Below, piece by piece: positions 1 through 12,169 of a stretch of 64,000 nt of DNA. The DNA is from Carposina sasakii (lineage: Eukaryota; Arthropoda; Insecta; Lepidoptera; Carposinidae). Positions within the stretch are counted from its first letter, which is position 1; each line of letters begins with the position of its first letter. The stretch lies in the NCBI GenBank assembly GCA_014607495.2, contig CP053159.1:9927501-9991500 (forward strand), in the 5' to 3' direction. The notes beneath the pieces are model-generated. The model was given only the letters and a program-made list of their open reading frames with translations, made no database searches and was not told where the DNA came from. The position numbers were made by a program, and so were the translations under genes.

Positions 1-165
1 CTCTCATAGTCCGATGGGACGGAAAGCCGACACGACCGGAGAGAGATCAGGCGCAGGATCAACGGTTTTACGTGCTTTCCGAGGCACGAGCTAAGTGACA
101 ATTTTTAACATTAAAATCTGTACATGAAATAAATTCATTCCGCTTGGAAGGTGCACGTCTACCGT
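1..165 (-). repeat. tRNA-derived SINE fragment, cut by the window edge
   Basis: Bases 1-140 match the body of the SINE at 30346-30703 almost base for base (CTCTCATAGTCCGATGGGAC start, then the stretch leading to ATGAAATAAATTCATT). The B-box segment seen in the 30-kb copy is missing here, and the sequence jumps from ATAAATTCATT to CCGCTTGGAAGGTGCACGTC. It is a truncated, internally deleted copy with its 3' part outside the window. Confidence 0.7.
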
Positions 166-1597
166 GTCTATGAAATGTCATTTTACACGAGCATACTCAT
201 TTATAGCTCAAATTAAATTAAATACACAGACACGAATAGCCCACCTCATAATTCCTTGTAGTTGTTCTTATCAAGCTACCTTTATCTCTTACTGAAATGT
301 TTCCTTCAGTATATTTACAGTTGCTGAGGAGTGTATCCGGTTCAGGAGATTCAGTACCTGCCTGAAGGAGATCAATCAACGACGGCACCTGTTCCTTTCA
401 AATTAATCCACCGATTTTATTTCCATCCTTCACCTTAGTATCTAAAGAGAATATTTTATTCGAACCGGTCAAGTGCGAGTCTGACTTGCGTACTCAGGTC
501 TTCGAGCAATCCTATTTGTACTCATGTATACTCGTACTCGAAGGTGTTAGATATCGCTTTAAGAGAAGCTTTTTAGGAATTTTTCACTTTTTTCGTTAGA
601 AGGATTAAAAATTGAAATCTTCCATTTGGTAAGATACGGATCTGAAAGAAAACGTAAAAGTATGGCATTATTTTTCCGATAAAGTTCCTATATGCTTCTA
701 TTAACTATAGAACATTATCATATTTAAATACTGTAATTTTCGAATTGTTTATGTACTTTCATTACAACAATCTAAAACAAAATGAAAAACTTAAAAAAAT
801 CAATTTAATAGCCCTGATTTTCAATTTGTGACTTTTTCTGCCATTCTTTGAGTCTACTGCCGCGGCTCCCACGTGACATTTTTAGCAAGTATATTAAAAT
901 TTAGGCTATTTGAAATGTGCAGCACTTACTAGCCAACACATAATATTATTTTGATTTTCCTTTATTTTTAGTCACGCCGTCTTGTTATCTTGTTATTGTT
1001 AACAAATATAAAACAATTGAAAATCCGTCCTTCATAATTCTTCTTTGTAAAGTATCTTTTCGGTATTTTCCAGACAATTACATTTGAACCAAGAACGCCA
1101 TTACGAAGATTTCCCAATCCGTTAATTTGATACGCTCAAACAAATTAATTTTTATATTTTATTTCACAATGCCTGAAATATTTTTCGATAATTTCACTAA
1201 TTATTTTTCAGTAAAATTTTAGTAACTCAATTTTCCGTACATTTTATTCTTACATAAACATCATCATCATGGGCCTATTTCCATATATGATCGGATGATT
1301 TAAGCAGTTTTAAAACATGTGCGCTCGTGGCTATACAGCCCGATCCTAGCGCGGCAGACACGTCCGTAAGCACAGCACACGTGTTGTGTCGCTGCTGGTA
1401 ATGCTTGTGGACTGGGTGGTGGAGCATGTCCTTTTGCTCTTTTAACAGCCAGTACATCGAACCTTATTATTATGCCAAATATATACCGAAATTATTCGCT
1501 GAAACTCAATAAAATTGTATTAGCTTAATATAAAATTGTATGACAATAGTGCAGAATTACAGGTAGATATCATCCATATGCATTATCATTTTATTAA
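166..1597. other. AT-rich stretch without recognised gene
   Basis: No open frame with recognisable protein similarity, no RNA gene and no clear repeat boundary is seen here. The 60-codon minus frame at 1275-1457 has no family signature. Confidence 0.5.
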
Positions 1598-1808
1598 AAT
1601 ACATACATATAATCACGCCTTAACCCTTACGGGGTAGGCAGAGCACCAAGGGCCGATAAAACCACATGGTGCCACTTCTGACCAATTTCGAGGGTATAGT
1701 TGAGATGTACAAGTTCGGTTAGTAGTCACAGGTGGTCAGCCCATCGCCTACAAAACACCAAGACCCTCTTGTCCCTCTACTGACTTGGACAGTATGCCCG
1801 GGAAGAGA
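1598..1808 (-). repeat. TATG-tailed dispersed repeat, copy 1
   Basis: A short interspersed element that, read on the minus strand, starts near GGCATACTGTCCAAGTCAG, runs through a block on TTTTGTAGGCGATGGGCTGA and CCATGTGGTT, and ends in a (TATG)n tail. Related copies are at 10340-10537, 10974-11162, 36154-36257, 40976-41034 and 42640-42712. The simple-repeat tail and variable 5' truncation suggest a SINE or LINE 3' end moved by target-primed reverse transcription. Confidence 0.65.
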
Positions 1809-3480
1809 AGCATTAAAATTTATTAAAATATAGTTTTTAAAATTGAATATCTCAGACTAAGATTTCCGTTGTAAAATCCTATCCACATCTTGATGTATAT
1901 ATATACACTCAGTTGTCTTTCCAAATTTGGGTAGCCTGAGCGGTAACATCACGAATAAGATCCTGTGGTTAGCAAAACAAGACCAGATGTAAAAGATCAG
2001 TGACAAATTGCTATCTATATAAAGAATCTATATCGACAGTGTAAACTTCAACTTCAACTGTCGATATAAAGAACGCCATTTACGGAAGGAGATGCAGCTG
2101 ATGTATTCAAGACAATTTATTGCTAACCAAAAACTTAACCTAATTAACTAAAACAGCTAACTATTAATTAAATTAATCTATTGAAATTTTAAAATTATGT
2201 CAATCAAATTGAAGTGTTCTTATCTTTGATGAAATCGACCTCGAAAAGCTCTCGGCAAGCTTATCGCCTTTATTTGTCGCCTCTTAATTTAACTTAGATT
2301 AATTACATTTCAAGTGAACGAAGTTACATTAAGCCTATTACGAATATTCAGCTTTTTCTTTTTGAGACTTTTTAGAGATAATTAAAATGCGTAAGAAGGT
2401 GTTTTATTTATGTTGGATAAAAAAATTGAGAATAAAACCAGAGCTGTTTTGAATGTTACCCATACTTACCTAAATAAAATTGTTTGACAGCTGTTCGACT
2501 GGTTTAAATATTTTTTACTTTTACATTAGTACGAGTAGGTGCCTAATCAACTCCAAAAATTACAAATTATAAAGCTCCCTAATTAGCAAACAGGATTCAA
2601 TAACATACGAAAGGTTTACAACAAACTTCATATTCAATTTCAAATCTCACGAGACACTGTAAGGATTAGTGCAGATGATTGAAAATAAAAGGCCTGTTAC
2701 ATCCTATTGTGTGCAGCGCGGTCTCGCGGTCGATGCCGGAGCCGGAGTAGCGCGGGGCGTCAGTCCGTGATCCGTGTCCGCGCGGCCCGTTCGTGCCTCT
2801 CGCCATGACGCCGCGTAACAGGTGCCTTGCATGATCATTACGAGATTTCTCGCGTAAAAATCCCACGGTTGCTGTGCATACTGCTTTATGTTTACGTTAC
2901 GTTATATTTTCGGTGTGAACTGTTTGATTTCTTACTTTGTTTTTAATTGGTAGTTAAATTCACGTAGTTCTTTAAATACTTTTTAGCATTTAAGAAGCCA
3001 TTAGCGTCCTCCGTCTGTCGTTCTGTGGTAGAAAACATTAATTTCAACTTTTAAAGTTGTGGAAAAGTTGAGCGTGGTAAGGGTGATTTTTGCGTGTCGT
3101 CTCACTGCGCATGACCTGCGCAAGAGGTACTTAGTAGGATATAATATATTGGAAATACTGAACCTTTACCTACATGGAATAGAGGACAGAGTTTCCTGTG
3201 ACCTAGATTTAATTTAGCATCGGTAGCAACTGGTATTGCTAGACTGTACCCTAAGTAAGACGGAAACTTCGAAGTTGCCAATACTTAAGCATAATTATTT
3301 TAAGCTCATTTGAACTATCGATTCCGTTTATATAGCAATTTTTTAAGATAAAAAGCTCGGTTATTAAAACTTATGGATCCAATTTGGCGAGCGGTTAATA
3401 AAAGCCACTGATACGAGTGCAATTAATTGATAAGCGTTATTTTAACCAGTTGCTGCTAATTTATGCATTCATCTTAAAAC
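1809..3480. other. No recognised gene; one GC-rich patch inside
   Basis: Mostly AT-rich sequence. Bases 1925-2115 share diverged blocks with 3484-3680 and 36820-36985 (the ending ACGGAAGGAGATRCARCTGATGTATT), probably remnants of one old repeat. The GC-rich part at 2700-2870 is listed separately. Confidence 0.4.
2666..2866 (-). other. GC-rich open frame, possible exon of unknown gene
   Basis: Bases 2700-2830 are strongly GC- and CpG-rich inside an AT-rich neighbourhood. On the minus strand a 66-codon frame is open. From an ATG near 2805 it reads MARGTNGPRGHG and onward, and most codons end in G or C. No domain is recognised and no strong donor site follows. On the plus strand a splice-acceptor-like TTGTGTGCAG precedes the patch at about 2714. 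It could be a coding exon, a 5' untranslated exon with promoter, or a transposon remnant. Confidence 0.25.
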
Positions 3481-3937
3481 AGTCTTGCTTTAAATATGAT
3501 GGTTGGGCTCCCGAAACGGGGTAGCCAGGCGAGATCTTAAAGGAGATCGCAGTCACGTTTAGAATATGGGCAATAGATTTTAATGGTCAGTGACATGTTG
3601 CTAGCTGATCATCTATGATAATGCGTTCCTTTGTCGACTCTTACGACATTCACGGAAGGAGATACAACTGATGTATTTTACTGAGAGCAAATTAATTCAT
3701 ATTTTATTGATAGGTCAACGTTATTTTTACTAGTTTCTGAAAATGTATGCATTAATTTTTAAACTGGCTAGCATTAAATATGATACATACACATAACAAA
3801 GCCTATGTATCTTACTGATATACTCGTAGGTTTCTGATCGCGACAGTATTTGCCTGTGATTGCAATCATGAGTCATCAGATTTGAGGGTCAGTGAAGGGT
3901 GTCGTTGGGCAGACACCAGTTGCAGACTTATTTTCTT

Positions 3938-4150
3938 TTGGTATATTCATCATCGTTTGCCTGGCCTTAACCCATTATTTACGGGGTGGGTGCAAAATGG
4001 TTTCATTCAAAACTCATATAAACTCATAGGCCTGCCTGATGCCAACCCTCCTCGGGGTTCTACATGAAATATATTCAGTGGCACAGGTCCGTGACTGGGA
4101 TCGAACCCACGCCTTCAGACTGAAAGGAGCTCGTCTTAACCATTGTCTAA
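3938..4150 (-). repeat. tRNA-derived SINE
   Basis: On the minus strand the right end gives a tRNA-like head with a B-box match (GGTTCGATCCCAGTCAC, about 4088-4108), preceded by an A-box-like region (AATGGTTAAGACGAGC). A body with CATTTTGCACCCACCCCG follows. The head resembles that of the SINE at 30346-30703, but the body is different. There is no anticodon arm that would support a functional tRNA. Confidence 0.6.
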
Positions 4151-4437
4151 AATTTAGACGGGCATGAGTCGGTGAATGTGATGCATAACATTAAAATAAT
4201 ATTTATATGTATGTATATTATTATTATGTATCTCTTTATTGTTTTATATATAAATATTTGCTTGTATTCAATTTAATATTAATTTGAAATTTTTAATTTT
4301 TAGTATTTTACTATCTCTTTAGTTTATATACCTACCTATAATATGTAGATTTTGGTTTGGGATAATTTTATAACAAACTGCCAATTGTAATTTTTTTTTG
4401 TTAAACTAAACATTTATTATTTACTTTTATATATGTG

Positions 4438-4440
<3 letters not shown>

Positions 4441-4508
<68 letters not shown>
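4441..4508. repeat. (AC)n microsatellite
   Basis: An uninterrupted run of AC dinucleotides, about 34 units, lies inside an AT-rich LINE-tail-like region. Confidence 0.97.
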
Positions 4509-4509
<1 letters not shown>

Positions 4510-4510
<1 letters not shown>

Positions 4511-4612
4511 TTGTATATTACTCTTTTAATACTTGTAATCTTAACTTGATTTTATTATTATGTGTACAACTAATGTTGCAAATAAAGAAATTTTGATTGA
4601 TTTGATTTGAAA
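4510..4612 (+). repeat. LINE 3' tail remnant
   Basis: The sequence ends in GCAAATAAAGAAATTTTGA followed by TTGATTTGATTTGA. This is a polyadenylation-signal-like stretch plus short tandem tail, typical of dispersed insect LINE 3' ends. No coding part remains. Confidence 0.4.
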
Positions 4613-4619
4613 ATTGTAA

Positions 4620-6045
4620 TGTAGCTTCATGGTTCTGGCCATGACCTGGATAAATTTTACCATTTCCGCCATTGCAAAACTATGTAGGCAGGTAATTCGC
4701 ACTGAGTAAAGAGAATTCTAAACAAGGTTAGGGTGCAGTTAGGGTGTGTCGGTTTTACAGTGGAACCCCATAAAGTAGAAGGTTATTTTTAACGTTTTAA
4801 CAGTAAAGTGAATTCAATTGTCATCGGTGCTTACAACAAATTGAACACGAAAAACTGCACTGCCTAAACAGCTAATTAGTGATGGGAACTAGGAGTATGT
4901 GTCTTTGTATGACGTAGGTATCCGAAAAGTAGATACTTTTAGGAATTATACCCCTAAGGTGGTGAGAAAGGGAGGTAAAGCTTGTATGCGCGATGCGCGA
5001 CAATTGCCATTTCTTGAAAGAAAATTTATATTTCCAAAAATTATTACTTTATACATCTGTGTGTTATACTTAACTACTAAATTTACCTGATTTGATCCAA
5101 TCGATTCGGAGTTAATTGAGTGTAACTGACGTACCTACAGACAGATGCACGAATGATCCTACTCGTATAAGAATTCCTTTTTTCTTTTCTCTCTTTTTAC
5201 ACTTTTTTTTATTTCTTACAGTTCTTTTGTTGAACAGAACTGTAAAAAGTATTAAAATATAGGTAATCGTTAATGTCCCCAGATAAAATTATAAAATTTA
5301 AATTGTTACTATTGTCACCTAACTAATATTATGGAAATCAAACTATAGCGTAACAAAAAGCTACCAAAACCACCACATTGCGTTTTCGCTAACATAACCG
5401 ATTAATAGGCATAAAAGATAAAGTTTTAAAATTATTATCACCCAAAAGCTTTTACTAAATCCAGGAAGACTTAAGCAGACAAGATTTCCAGTCAGCACTT
5501 GTCTTTATAGGTCACACGTTGTGCATCTGTCTACAATTCAAATACCTTTGAGTTTCTGGAACGTTCGGGGACCTTTTAGTTTTTTTTGCAGACAAACGTT
5601 CTTCTTATAAAGAGCTTTTAATAGGTTCTATTCGTTTTATATTACTGGCTCTATGGACATTTTCTATTTAATAGATATGCTAGATAGATATGCTAGATGG
5701 TACATATGAATTTTTTGGTTATTATATTTCTGTCTTATTTGCGAAGTAATGAAAAGTAAGCAGCTATGATATAGCTATTATGATTCAATGCGCTCGTTTG
5801 TTGAAAAATTCAATGAATGAATCCTTTCAAGGAAAATAATAAAACTTTCTTTGTTATTCTACCTAAAGGGATTCATATCTTTGAAGAAAAGAGCGCAAAT
5901 TATAAAGTTTGTACAAGCAAAGTTATTAATATTTTAATCTTAATGCTCATTTGTGGAACAGTACCTAGATACCTTTCCTTTCTGAAGGACTTATCATGAC
6001 TTATCATCCATCACTCATCATTGTATCATCCATGTTGATTCAGGA
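4620..6045. other. AT-rich stretch without recognised gene
   Basis: Short open frames at 4899-5090 and 5817-5999 have no family signature and AT-driven composition. No repeat boundary was identified. Confidence 0.45.
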
Positions 6046-6260
6046 TGTAAAAAAATCCAAAAACCCGACTGCTTAAAAAAGAACCAAATAATGTACATAA
6101 TAAAAAAAACTGAAAATAAAATAAACAAGCACTTAGATGTCCGGTGGTGAATTCTATATTGAAGAACATAAAATATTTTCTAATGATCGTAACATAACAA
6201 CAGTCAGGATCCATTGAAATATTATTAGCTTGGCTGTCGGATATTATTATGTACATATGT
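6046..6260. repeat. Half of an inverted-repeat element shared with 28637-28965
   Basis: Starts with AATCCAAAAACCCGACTGC and continues through CACTTAGATGTCCGGTGGTG and TTTTCTAATGATCGTAAC, ending near GGCTGTCGGAT. This matches the left arm and centre of the palindromic element at 28637-28965; the right arm is absent. A 156-codon minus frame crossing it (6026-6496) has no recognisable domain. Confidence 0.55.
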
Positions 6261-6499
6261 TGTTGGCATTTGACTTGTTTTCCTTTGTAACGTGGGTCGT
6301 AATGAACAACGTCGATTTTAAAAAGGTCAATACGGCTTGACAAATTCATAAATAAATGGTCTATTGTTTTTGAAAATTTATTGTGACAATTTATAACAAG
6401 AGGCAAAATTTTATTTGGGAACGGGGAACCATTTTGTTTCTTGGTTATAATATTTAACGATAACGGAATTAATAATAATTGTCTTATAATACCCATTCA

Positions 6500-7127
6500 A
6501 GGGAGTATTTGAATTTAAATGTTACGCTTTCGTGTTAAAGATAAAAAAATTGTGTTATGATACCTCTAATTTGACAAATTTGTTCATTTTATAGGCAAAC
6601 CAGAGCGATTTAAGCCTCAATTTTTGTATCAATAGACTTGTCTAAATATACTCTAAAAACGTATGGTTGGACATTTTAAACATATCGTGTAGTTTTTAAT
6701 TAAAACGCGAAAATATGTTTTGTCGCTTACGCTCTTTTAGATTAAGATAGTCCCCGCTCATATTTGTATGGAAATAAACGTCCCTCCAGCCTCCCTCAGT
6801 CGGCCTCCGAGAGAGTAAGTATACCTATATTCTTTGGCCTCCGGCCTTGATCGACGCCGTCTATGTCAGTCGTTTTCTCGCGCTGTTATTTTTCTCTGTC
6901 AAATTTTAACTGACTATTTACTGGCTGCCATTATCATCTAAGGGTAAATTCATATTACGTACTACAAAAGGAACTAGATATGAGTATTAGGAAATCGCGG
7001 GACGCAAGATAAAACGTGGCAATCATTGAGTCTTAGGCAGTTACGAGTAGGTACTTGAGACAATAAAATTGTTATGGCAATATTTTACCTGCATTGATGC
7101 GGGGCATTACTGGAATAAACCAGATGA
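6500..7127. other. No recognised gene
   Basis: AT-rich sequence with a less AT-rich part at 6780-6900. I see no supported feature. Confidence 0.4.
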
Positions 7128-7860
7128 CGCTTTTTTTAAATTCTTTATTGCACGTCTAAAGGTTTGTACAATGGCGGACTTAATGCTATGGATCATTCTC
7201 TACCAGTCGACCAATATTTGTGGTGAGAATGTACAGGTAGCGCAATGGAAAAAACAATTTTTAAGATAGGCTATACATAAAAATAAATATTAAATAACAA
7301 ACACTAGTAGCTAAGCACACTTAATTCTACTTATAATTAGTATATACTTACACGGACCAGGTTCTGGACTCTCCTGTAGTGCTCAGTTACTCTCGACTTA
7401 AATACCTCCACATTAGAAGACTCCCGAATCGTTACTGGTAGATCGTTCCATGAGCGAACAGCAGTGGCAGTAAAAGAGTCAGAATACAAAGCAGCATTGC
7501 GCTCGGGCTCACGTAGGGTTTTGTTGCGGCTAGACTGGAGTGGTCTATCGCAGGAGGAGAGCAAGAGGATGGTTCAGGGTATTGAACAAAAAGGAAAGTA
7601 GGTGAAGATTACGTCAATGTCTAATATTGAGCTAGTTTAGCTGTGCACGATATTGGGATATGTGGTCATATTTACGCAATCCAAAATTTATATCGAATAC
7701 ACATGTTGAGAAGGCGGTCCAACTTATCTAAGAGTTACTCTGTAATATCTGGGTAGCAGACATCAGCATAGTCAATGATTGGGAGCAACAGAGCGTTGAC
7801 TAACGTGATCTTGGCCGATATGGGTAGGAAGTTCTGCATAAGTTTTAGCGAACGCTTTGG
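7128..7860 (-). pseudogene. 5'-truncated LINE copy (CR1/Jockey-like reverse transcriptase C-terminus)
   Basis: The minus frame 7564-7337 reads ...AVRSWNDLPVTIRESSNVEV FKSRVTEHY..., the 'W-N-x-L-P ... V-F-K-x-R' ending found at the C-terminus of many CR1/Jockey-type LINE reverse transcriptases. The flank toward 7128 looks like a LINE 3' UTR (TTCTTTATTGCAC, ATGGCGGACTTAATGC). Toward 7860 further RT-like peptide (about 'IIDYADVCYPD') can be read with breaks. It is a dead fragment. The exact clade is uncertain. Confidence 0.65.
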
Positions 7861-7940
7861 CTACCCCAATCATATATGTATGTACTACAGCAGTATCATA
7901 CCGAACTTATACTGTTATTCTATATTTACTTAATATTACC

Positions 7941-8636
7941 TCATCATCATCGTCAGCCTATTGCAGTCCACTGCTGGACGTAGGCCTCCCCCAGTGTACG
8001 CCACATGGCTCGATCTCCCGTTTTTGCCATCCAGTCACTACCAGCCGTCCTCTTTAAGTCATCGGTCCATCTGGCTGGAAGGCACCCAACGCTACGCCTG
8101 CCGAGGAGCGGTCTCCATTCGAGAACCCGTTTACTCCACCGTCCATTGGTTCTACGACAGATGTGGCTGGCCCACTGCCACTTCAGTCTGCTACATTTCG
8201 AGACTATGTCTGTCACTTTGGTCTTCTGCTGGATAATCTCGTTTCGGACTTTGTCCATTCGCGAGATTCCGAGCATTGACCTTTCCATAGCTCTCTGAGT
8301 GACATGTAATCGGTGAACCAGCCCCACCGTCAGGTTCCACGTCTCGGCTCCGTAAGTCATGGCTGGTAGAACGCACTGACCTTGGTCTTGAGACATTGTG
8401 GCAAGGATGACTCAAAGATATGACGCAACTTCCCAAACGATGCCCACCCAAGCTGCACTCTTCTGGTGATTTCTCCCTCGAAGTTGTCTTCGTCTAGGGC
8501 TACATCTTCGACGGGTATCGGCTCAGGGATGATGTGTCGATTGAACATTACCTTGGTCTTGTCCAGGTTCATTCCGATTCCCTCGCACTCATCGCCTCGA
8601 GGCAGCATTGAGACTAGACAGAATTTTTTGTAGGTC
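7941..8636 (-). pseudogene. RTE-type LINE fragment (reverse transcriptase C-terminal part)
   Basis: The minus strand encodes, in two frames, MNLDKTKVMFN... and ITRRVQLGWASFGKLRHIF, then PAMTYGAETWNLTVGLVHRL, LKWQWASHICRRTNGRW and the ending LGEAYVQQWTAIG. These are characteristic of RTE-clade LINEs of Lepidoptera. The 3' end is at the left, with a (GATGAT)n tail (written ATCATCATC on plus) at 7941. A frameshift or internal loss near 8395-8480 breaks the frame, so it is not functional. Confidence 0.8.
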
Positions 8637-9066
8637 TTTGTAGGTATTACCCATGAATGCTTATTTTATAGAATATTCCGCCGCCGCCGCGTCCATCGTG
8701 ATAATTGAATAGTATGTTTTCGAGCAAAGAATATTGATAACATATTTATTTACCCACCCGTGTCGTCGACACAATGCAGGATGAATTATAACGTTTTTTA
8801 TTAACTAAAAAAATAAGTAGATACGAGTAGATTTCCACGAAGCGACTACGTCGTATAGTGAATCGATGCCGCAGCATGTGTGGAAACCCTTAGTTACTCG
8901 TATGTGTGTCACATTTCTCTAGTCGATTTACCAACTTATTAGTAAACTGAAGATGTCGCCGTGTGTTACCGAACGAAATGATATTTCAACGTGGTGACTG
9001 TAGTTCCTTTTTCTGCCACTTTGCAGATAATTTGGCAAACGCACACATTTCAATCACTCATAATAA
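8637..9066. other. No recognised gene
   Basis: No open frame, repeat boundary or RNA signal could be supported here. Confidence 0.4.
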
Positions 9067-9405
9067 TCCGACTATACGAGTATTATAAACGCGAAAGTTT
9101 GTGAGGATCTATGTATGTTTGTTGCTCTTTTGCGCAAATGAATGGATTTTAATGAAACTTCACAATAATATAGCTTATATATAAGAATAACAGTGGACTT
9201 TTCTAGGATTACCTACATTTTAGTCCAACACCCTGTTACTTATAATATTTCATTTTTGTAAATAAAAATGTAATTTGTTTTGGTGTAAAAAAATAACACA
9301 TAGGCATTATCCCGGGTTAACATTTTTATACCGGATAATTTCGACATTTTGTTTGTTCTGCAGTATGTACGATAGGGCGCGAACGGAGTTGCAGGCGTCC
9401 ACTAG
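9067..9405 (+). mobile_element. Helitron-like non-autonomous element, copy 1
   Basis: Begins near TCCGACTATACGAGTATTAT followed by AAACGCGAAAGTTTG, and ends GCGTCCACTAG before a host T. Helitrons begin with TC and end with CTRR and make no target duplication. Three other pieces in the window end at the same GGCGTCCACTAG (12170-12433, and on minus 22904-23131 and 41158-41508). There is no coding capacity. Confidence 0.55.
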
Positions 9406-10339
9406 TGTCAAATATATAGGCAAAGTGTGAACGATGAACTATTCAATTTGAATTTGGAATGACTGTTACGTTGAAGCTTTGAAACATTGTTCGCGATCTA
9501 TGTACTTACATTTCAAGAAATCCGTGGGACTCGCAAATTGCGTAAAACTTTCTCGAAACTTTAATAAATAAACTCAGTAGGTACATGCGTTTTGAAATTA
9601 TTATTGAGCACGGAGTCACCTTAATCTGCAAACCCAAGTCGGTGGTCCAAAAGGCTTGGCCATTGTTCTGACTACTAAATTATTAATAATATGATAGTAC
9701 TTAGGTACTGCCAGCTACTATTATCATACTCGTAAGTATGTCTTTTATACTTTCTCTAAAATGAGGTCGGTCATTTTGATCCAAATTCTGTTTTCTTATT
9801 AAATTTACAAGTTCATAACTAGCGGCTGTCCGAGACTTCATCTGCGTGAAATTTAGTATTCCCGTTATTTCTCATTCCCGTGGGTGTTTCGTGAATAAAA
9901 AATAGCTTAAGTTACTCCTTCTTACACCAGTTATTTGCCAGAGAAAACCCCATCATTATCGGTCCAGCCGTTTTAGAGATTAAACAGACAGACATACAGT
10001 TAATATTAAAAAGAAAATATTTTTTTAGTACATGTACTCGTACCTTACATTTAGGTAACGTATATGCATTTGTAAGATTTTTTTTTTATATTACAGACAC
10101 TCCGATATTTTTATCTGTATAGAGTTCGAATAGATTACAATTATTATACAGTTACTAATTTAAAACTTTAGCTTACTTGTAAAAGGTAGGAATAACGAAG
10201 GAATACAGAAAAAAAATTGTTGTGATCTACCGTAAAAAGACTATATTACTTATTAAACTGTTGACAATATCGCAAAACAAAACCTGTAGAGCGGGAATGA
10301 CGGTACGTAGGTATTCAACACTGCATTCATAAAGACACA
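9406..10339. other. No recognised gene
   Basis: AT-rich. Bases 9820-9985 hold a diverged dispersed-repeat motif (CCGTTTTAGAGATTAAACAG, then ACAGACATACAG) common in insect transposon debris. Nothing else is supported. Confidence 0.35.
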
Positions 10340-10537
10340 AGACACAAGAGGGTTTTGGTGTTTTGTAGGCGATGGGCTGACCACCTGTCACTACTAACCG
10401 AACTTGTACATCTCAACTATACCCTTAAAATTGGTCAGAGGTGGCACCATGTGGTTCTATCGGCCCTTGGTGCTCTGTCTACCCCGCAGGGGATACCTAA
10501 AGACGTGATTATATGTATGTATGTATATGTATGTACA
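10340..10537 (+). repeat. TATG-tailed dispersed repeat, copy 2
   Basis: Same family as 1598-1808, on the plus strand. It shares GGTGTTTTGTAGGCGATGGG, then CTGACCACCTGTCACTACTA and CCATGTGGTTCTATCGGCCC, and ends in (TATG)n. Confidence 0.7.
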
Positions 10538-10679
10538 TTCATAAAAGTAATACAAAAAACTTTAACGTAGGTAGGTAGTGCCATCTACGTGAAGCCCAGA
10601 TTGTGGTTGATTAGCATAAATTGCACTCTGGGTGTCTCGTTATCGGTCTGTTGTTGCTAGATAGCTAGGTATTGGTTCT

Positions 10680-10797
10680 GAGGGGTAAGCATGAACCTCT
10701 CGATAGTCTGTAACGCTAGCATCAATCTGTCAATTCCCATAGATTTTGCTAGCGAGTCGCTAGCGTTACGTCGCGTAAAAAGGTTCGTGCTTACCCC
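10680..10797. mobile_element. Short MITE with roughly 40-bp terminal inverted repeats
   Basis: The left end GGGGTAAGCATGAACCT... to ...GTAACGCTAGC is mirrored by the right end GCTAGCGTTACG... to ...AGGTTCGTGCTTACCCC, with a short centre. It has no coding capacity. The superfamily is not assigned. Confidence 0.6.
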
Positions 10798-10973
10798 ACA
10801 TACACTTTTGTTACCAAAAGTATAATATGTTTCTTTTGATAATCTTTACATAAAGTAACTGTAATTATTATATTATTTTACAATAATAGTAGACATTAAA
10901 GGATAATTAAAACCCTAGAAATTTTAAAAGTCCTTTCTAATTGCCGTAAACTGAATGTCTACTTACTGTACAA

Positions 10974-11162
10974 GTCAGTAGAGGGACAAGAGGGTCTTGG
11001 TGTTTTGTAGTCGATGGGCTGACCACCTGTCACTACTAACCTTGTACATCTCAACTATACCATCAAAATTGGTCAGAAGTTGGACCATGTGGTTCTATCG
11101 GCCCTTGGTGCTCTGCCTACACCGTAAGGTATAAAGGCGTGATTATATGTATGTATGTATGT
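10974..11162 (+). repeat. TATG-tailed dispersed repeat, copy 3
   Basis: The body is close to 10340-10537, with a few base changes and a small deletion after ACTACTAACC. It starts at TACAAGTCAGTAGAGGGACA and ends in (TATG)n. Confidence 0.7.
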
Positions 11163-12169
11163 AATAGGTAAGCGAGTTAGGTGATGTGAAAAAATGTTGT
11201 TCCTAGTAAAAATATTATGTTCTCTGCAAGGTTCTTTGTAACGTCCCAAAGTCCCGAATGGTCGAGCAAAGTGACATTAAGAGGTAACATTAAGGATAGA
11301 AGTACGTTATAAATCGAAGCGAGCATCATTTTTATTTGGGAAGGGCCACAGCTGATCTAGAAAGAGGTTACTTAGATAAATTTCTAATGCTTTAACATAA
11401 TCACTTTAATATACATTTAAAACCAAAGTTTATTTAGGTCTATACTTGCTGTTATACTAAAAATATATACCGTCCACCGAATTTATTTTTGTTTTAATTC
11501 GATAAGTTCTTTCATTATACCGAAATTCAGTAATTCTAATTCAACTGATCAGTTTTGTTCCACCCACGTCAGTTTCATAATAGGTTAGTACAGTCGCCAA
11601 CATTCTGTGATAGCACCTTCAATCAGTTTAGTTACCTTATACTCATATTTAGGAGCTCTTCTAGCGGTAGACTGTACAACAAAGAGCTCTTTATACAGTA
11701 GTCAGATCCCATCTTTTGATAGTTACCTCCACACGGGGTAACGTTTATGTTTATTCATGGGTTCTAAAACCGGCATGAGCTTCGATCAGCTATGCAGCGC
11801 CTGATTTTAGTTAATCAATTGAGCTCACAGCCAAATGACTACTCCCTTTTACGTGCAGCTCCTGATCTATAAAACTATACATACCTACATACATAAAACT
11901 TCCGCCTCTTTCCCGGAGGGTTAGGCAGAGATTCTATAACATGTCAAACTATAAAAAGTATATAATATAAATATAAAGTATGTATGTATATACAGTCGGA
12001 TGTAATAGAAATACATTCATATACAAACGGCTGTGTTCCCGGAATGGGGGAGCCAGAACTGCATATCATATCGGAGACAGATGTACCTAAATGGACAGAC
12101 CATAAATCTATACATACATAATAAAAATGTAACGGATCGCTGTCTGTACATGGAAGATATTATAGGAGA
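11163..12169. other. No recognised gene
   Basis: AT-rich. A short repeat tail (CCTACATACATAAAACTTCC, then GCCTCTTTCCCGGAGGGTTA) at 11883-11935 is related to 19882-20012. The frame at 12033-12347 overlaps a Helitron-like piece and is not a gene. Confidence 0.4.

Noticed and set aside
6026..6496. 156-codon minus-strand frame
   Set aside because: It crosses a dispersed inverted-repeat element and has no domain, no splice sites and AT-driven composition.
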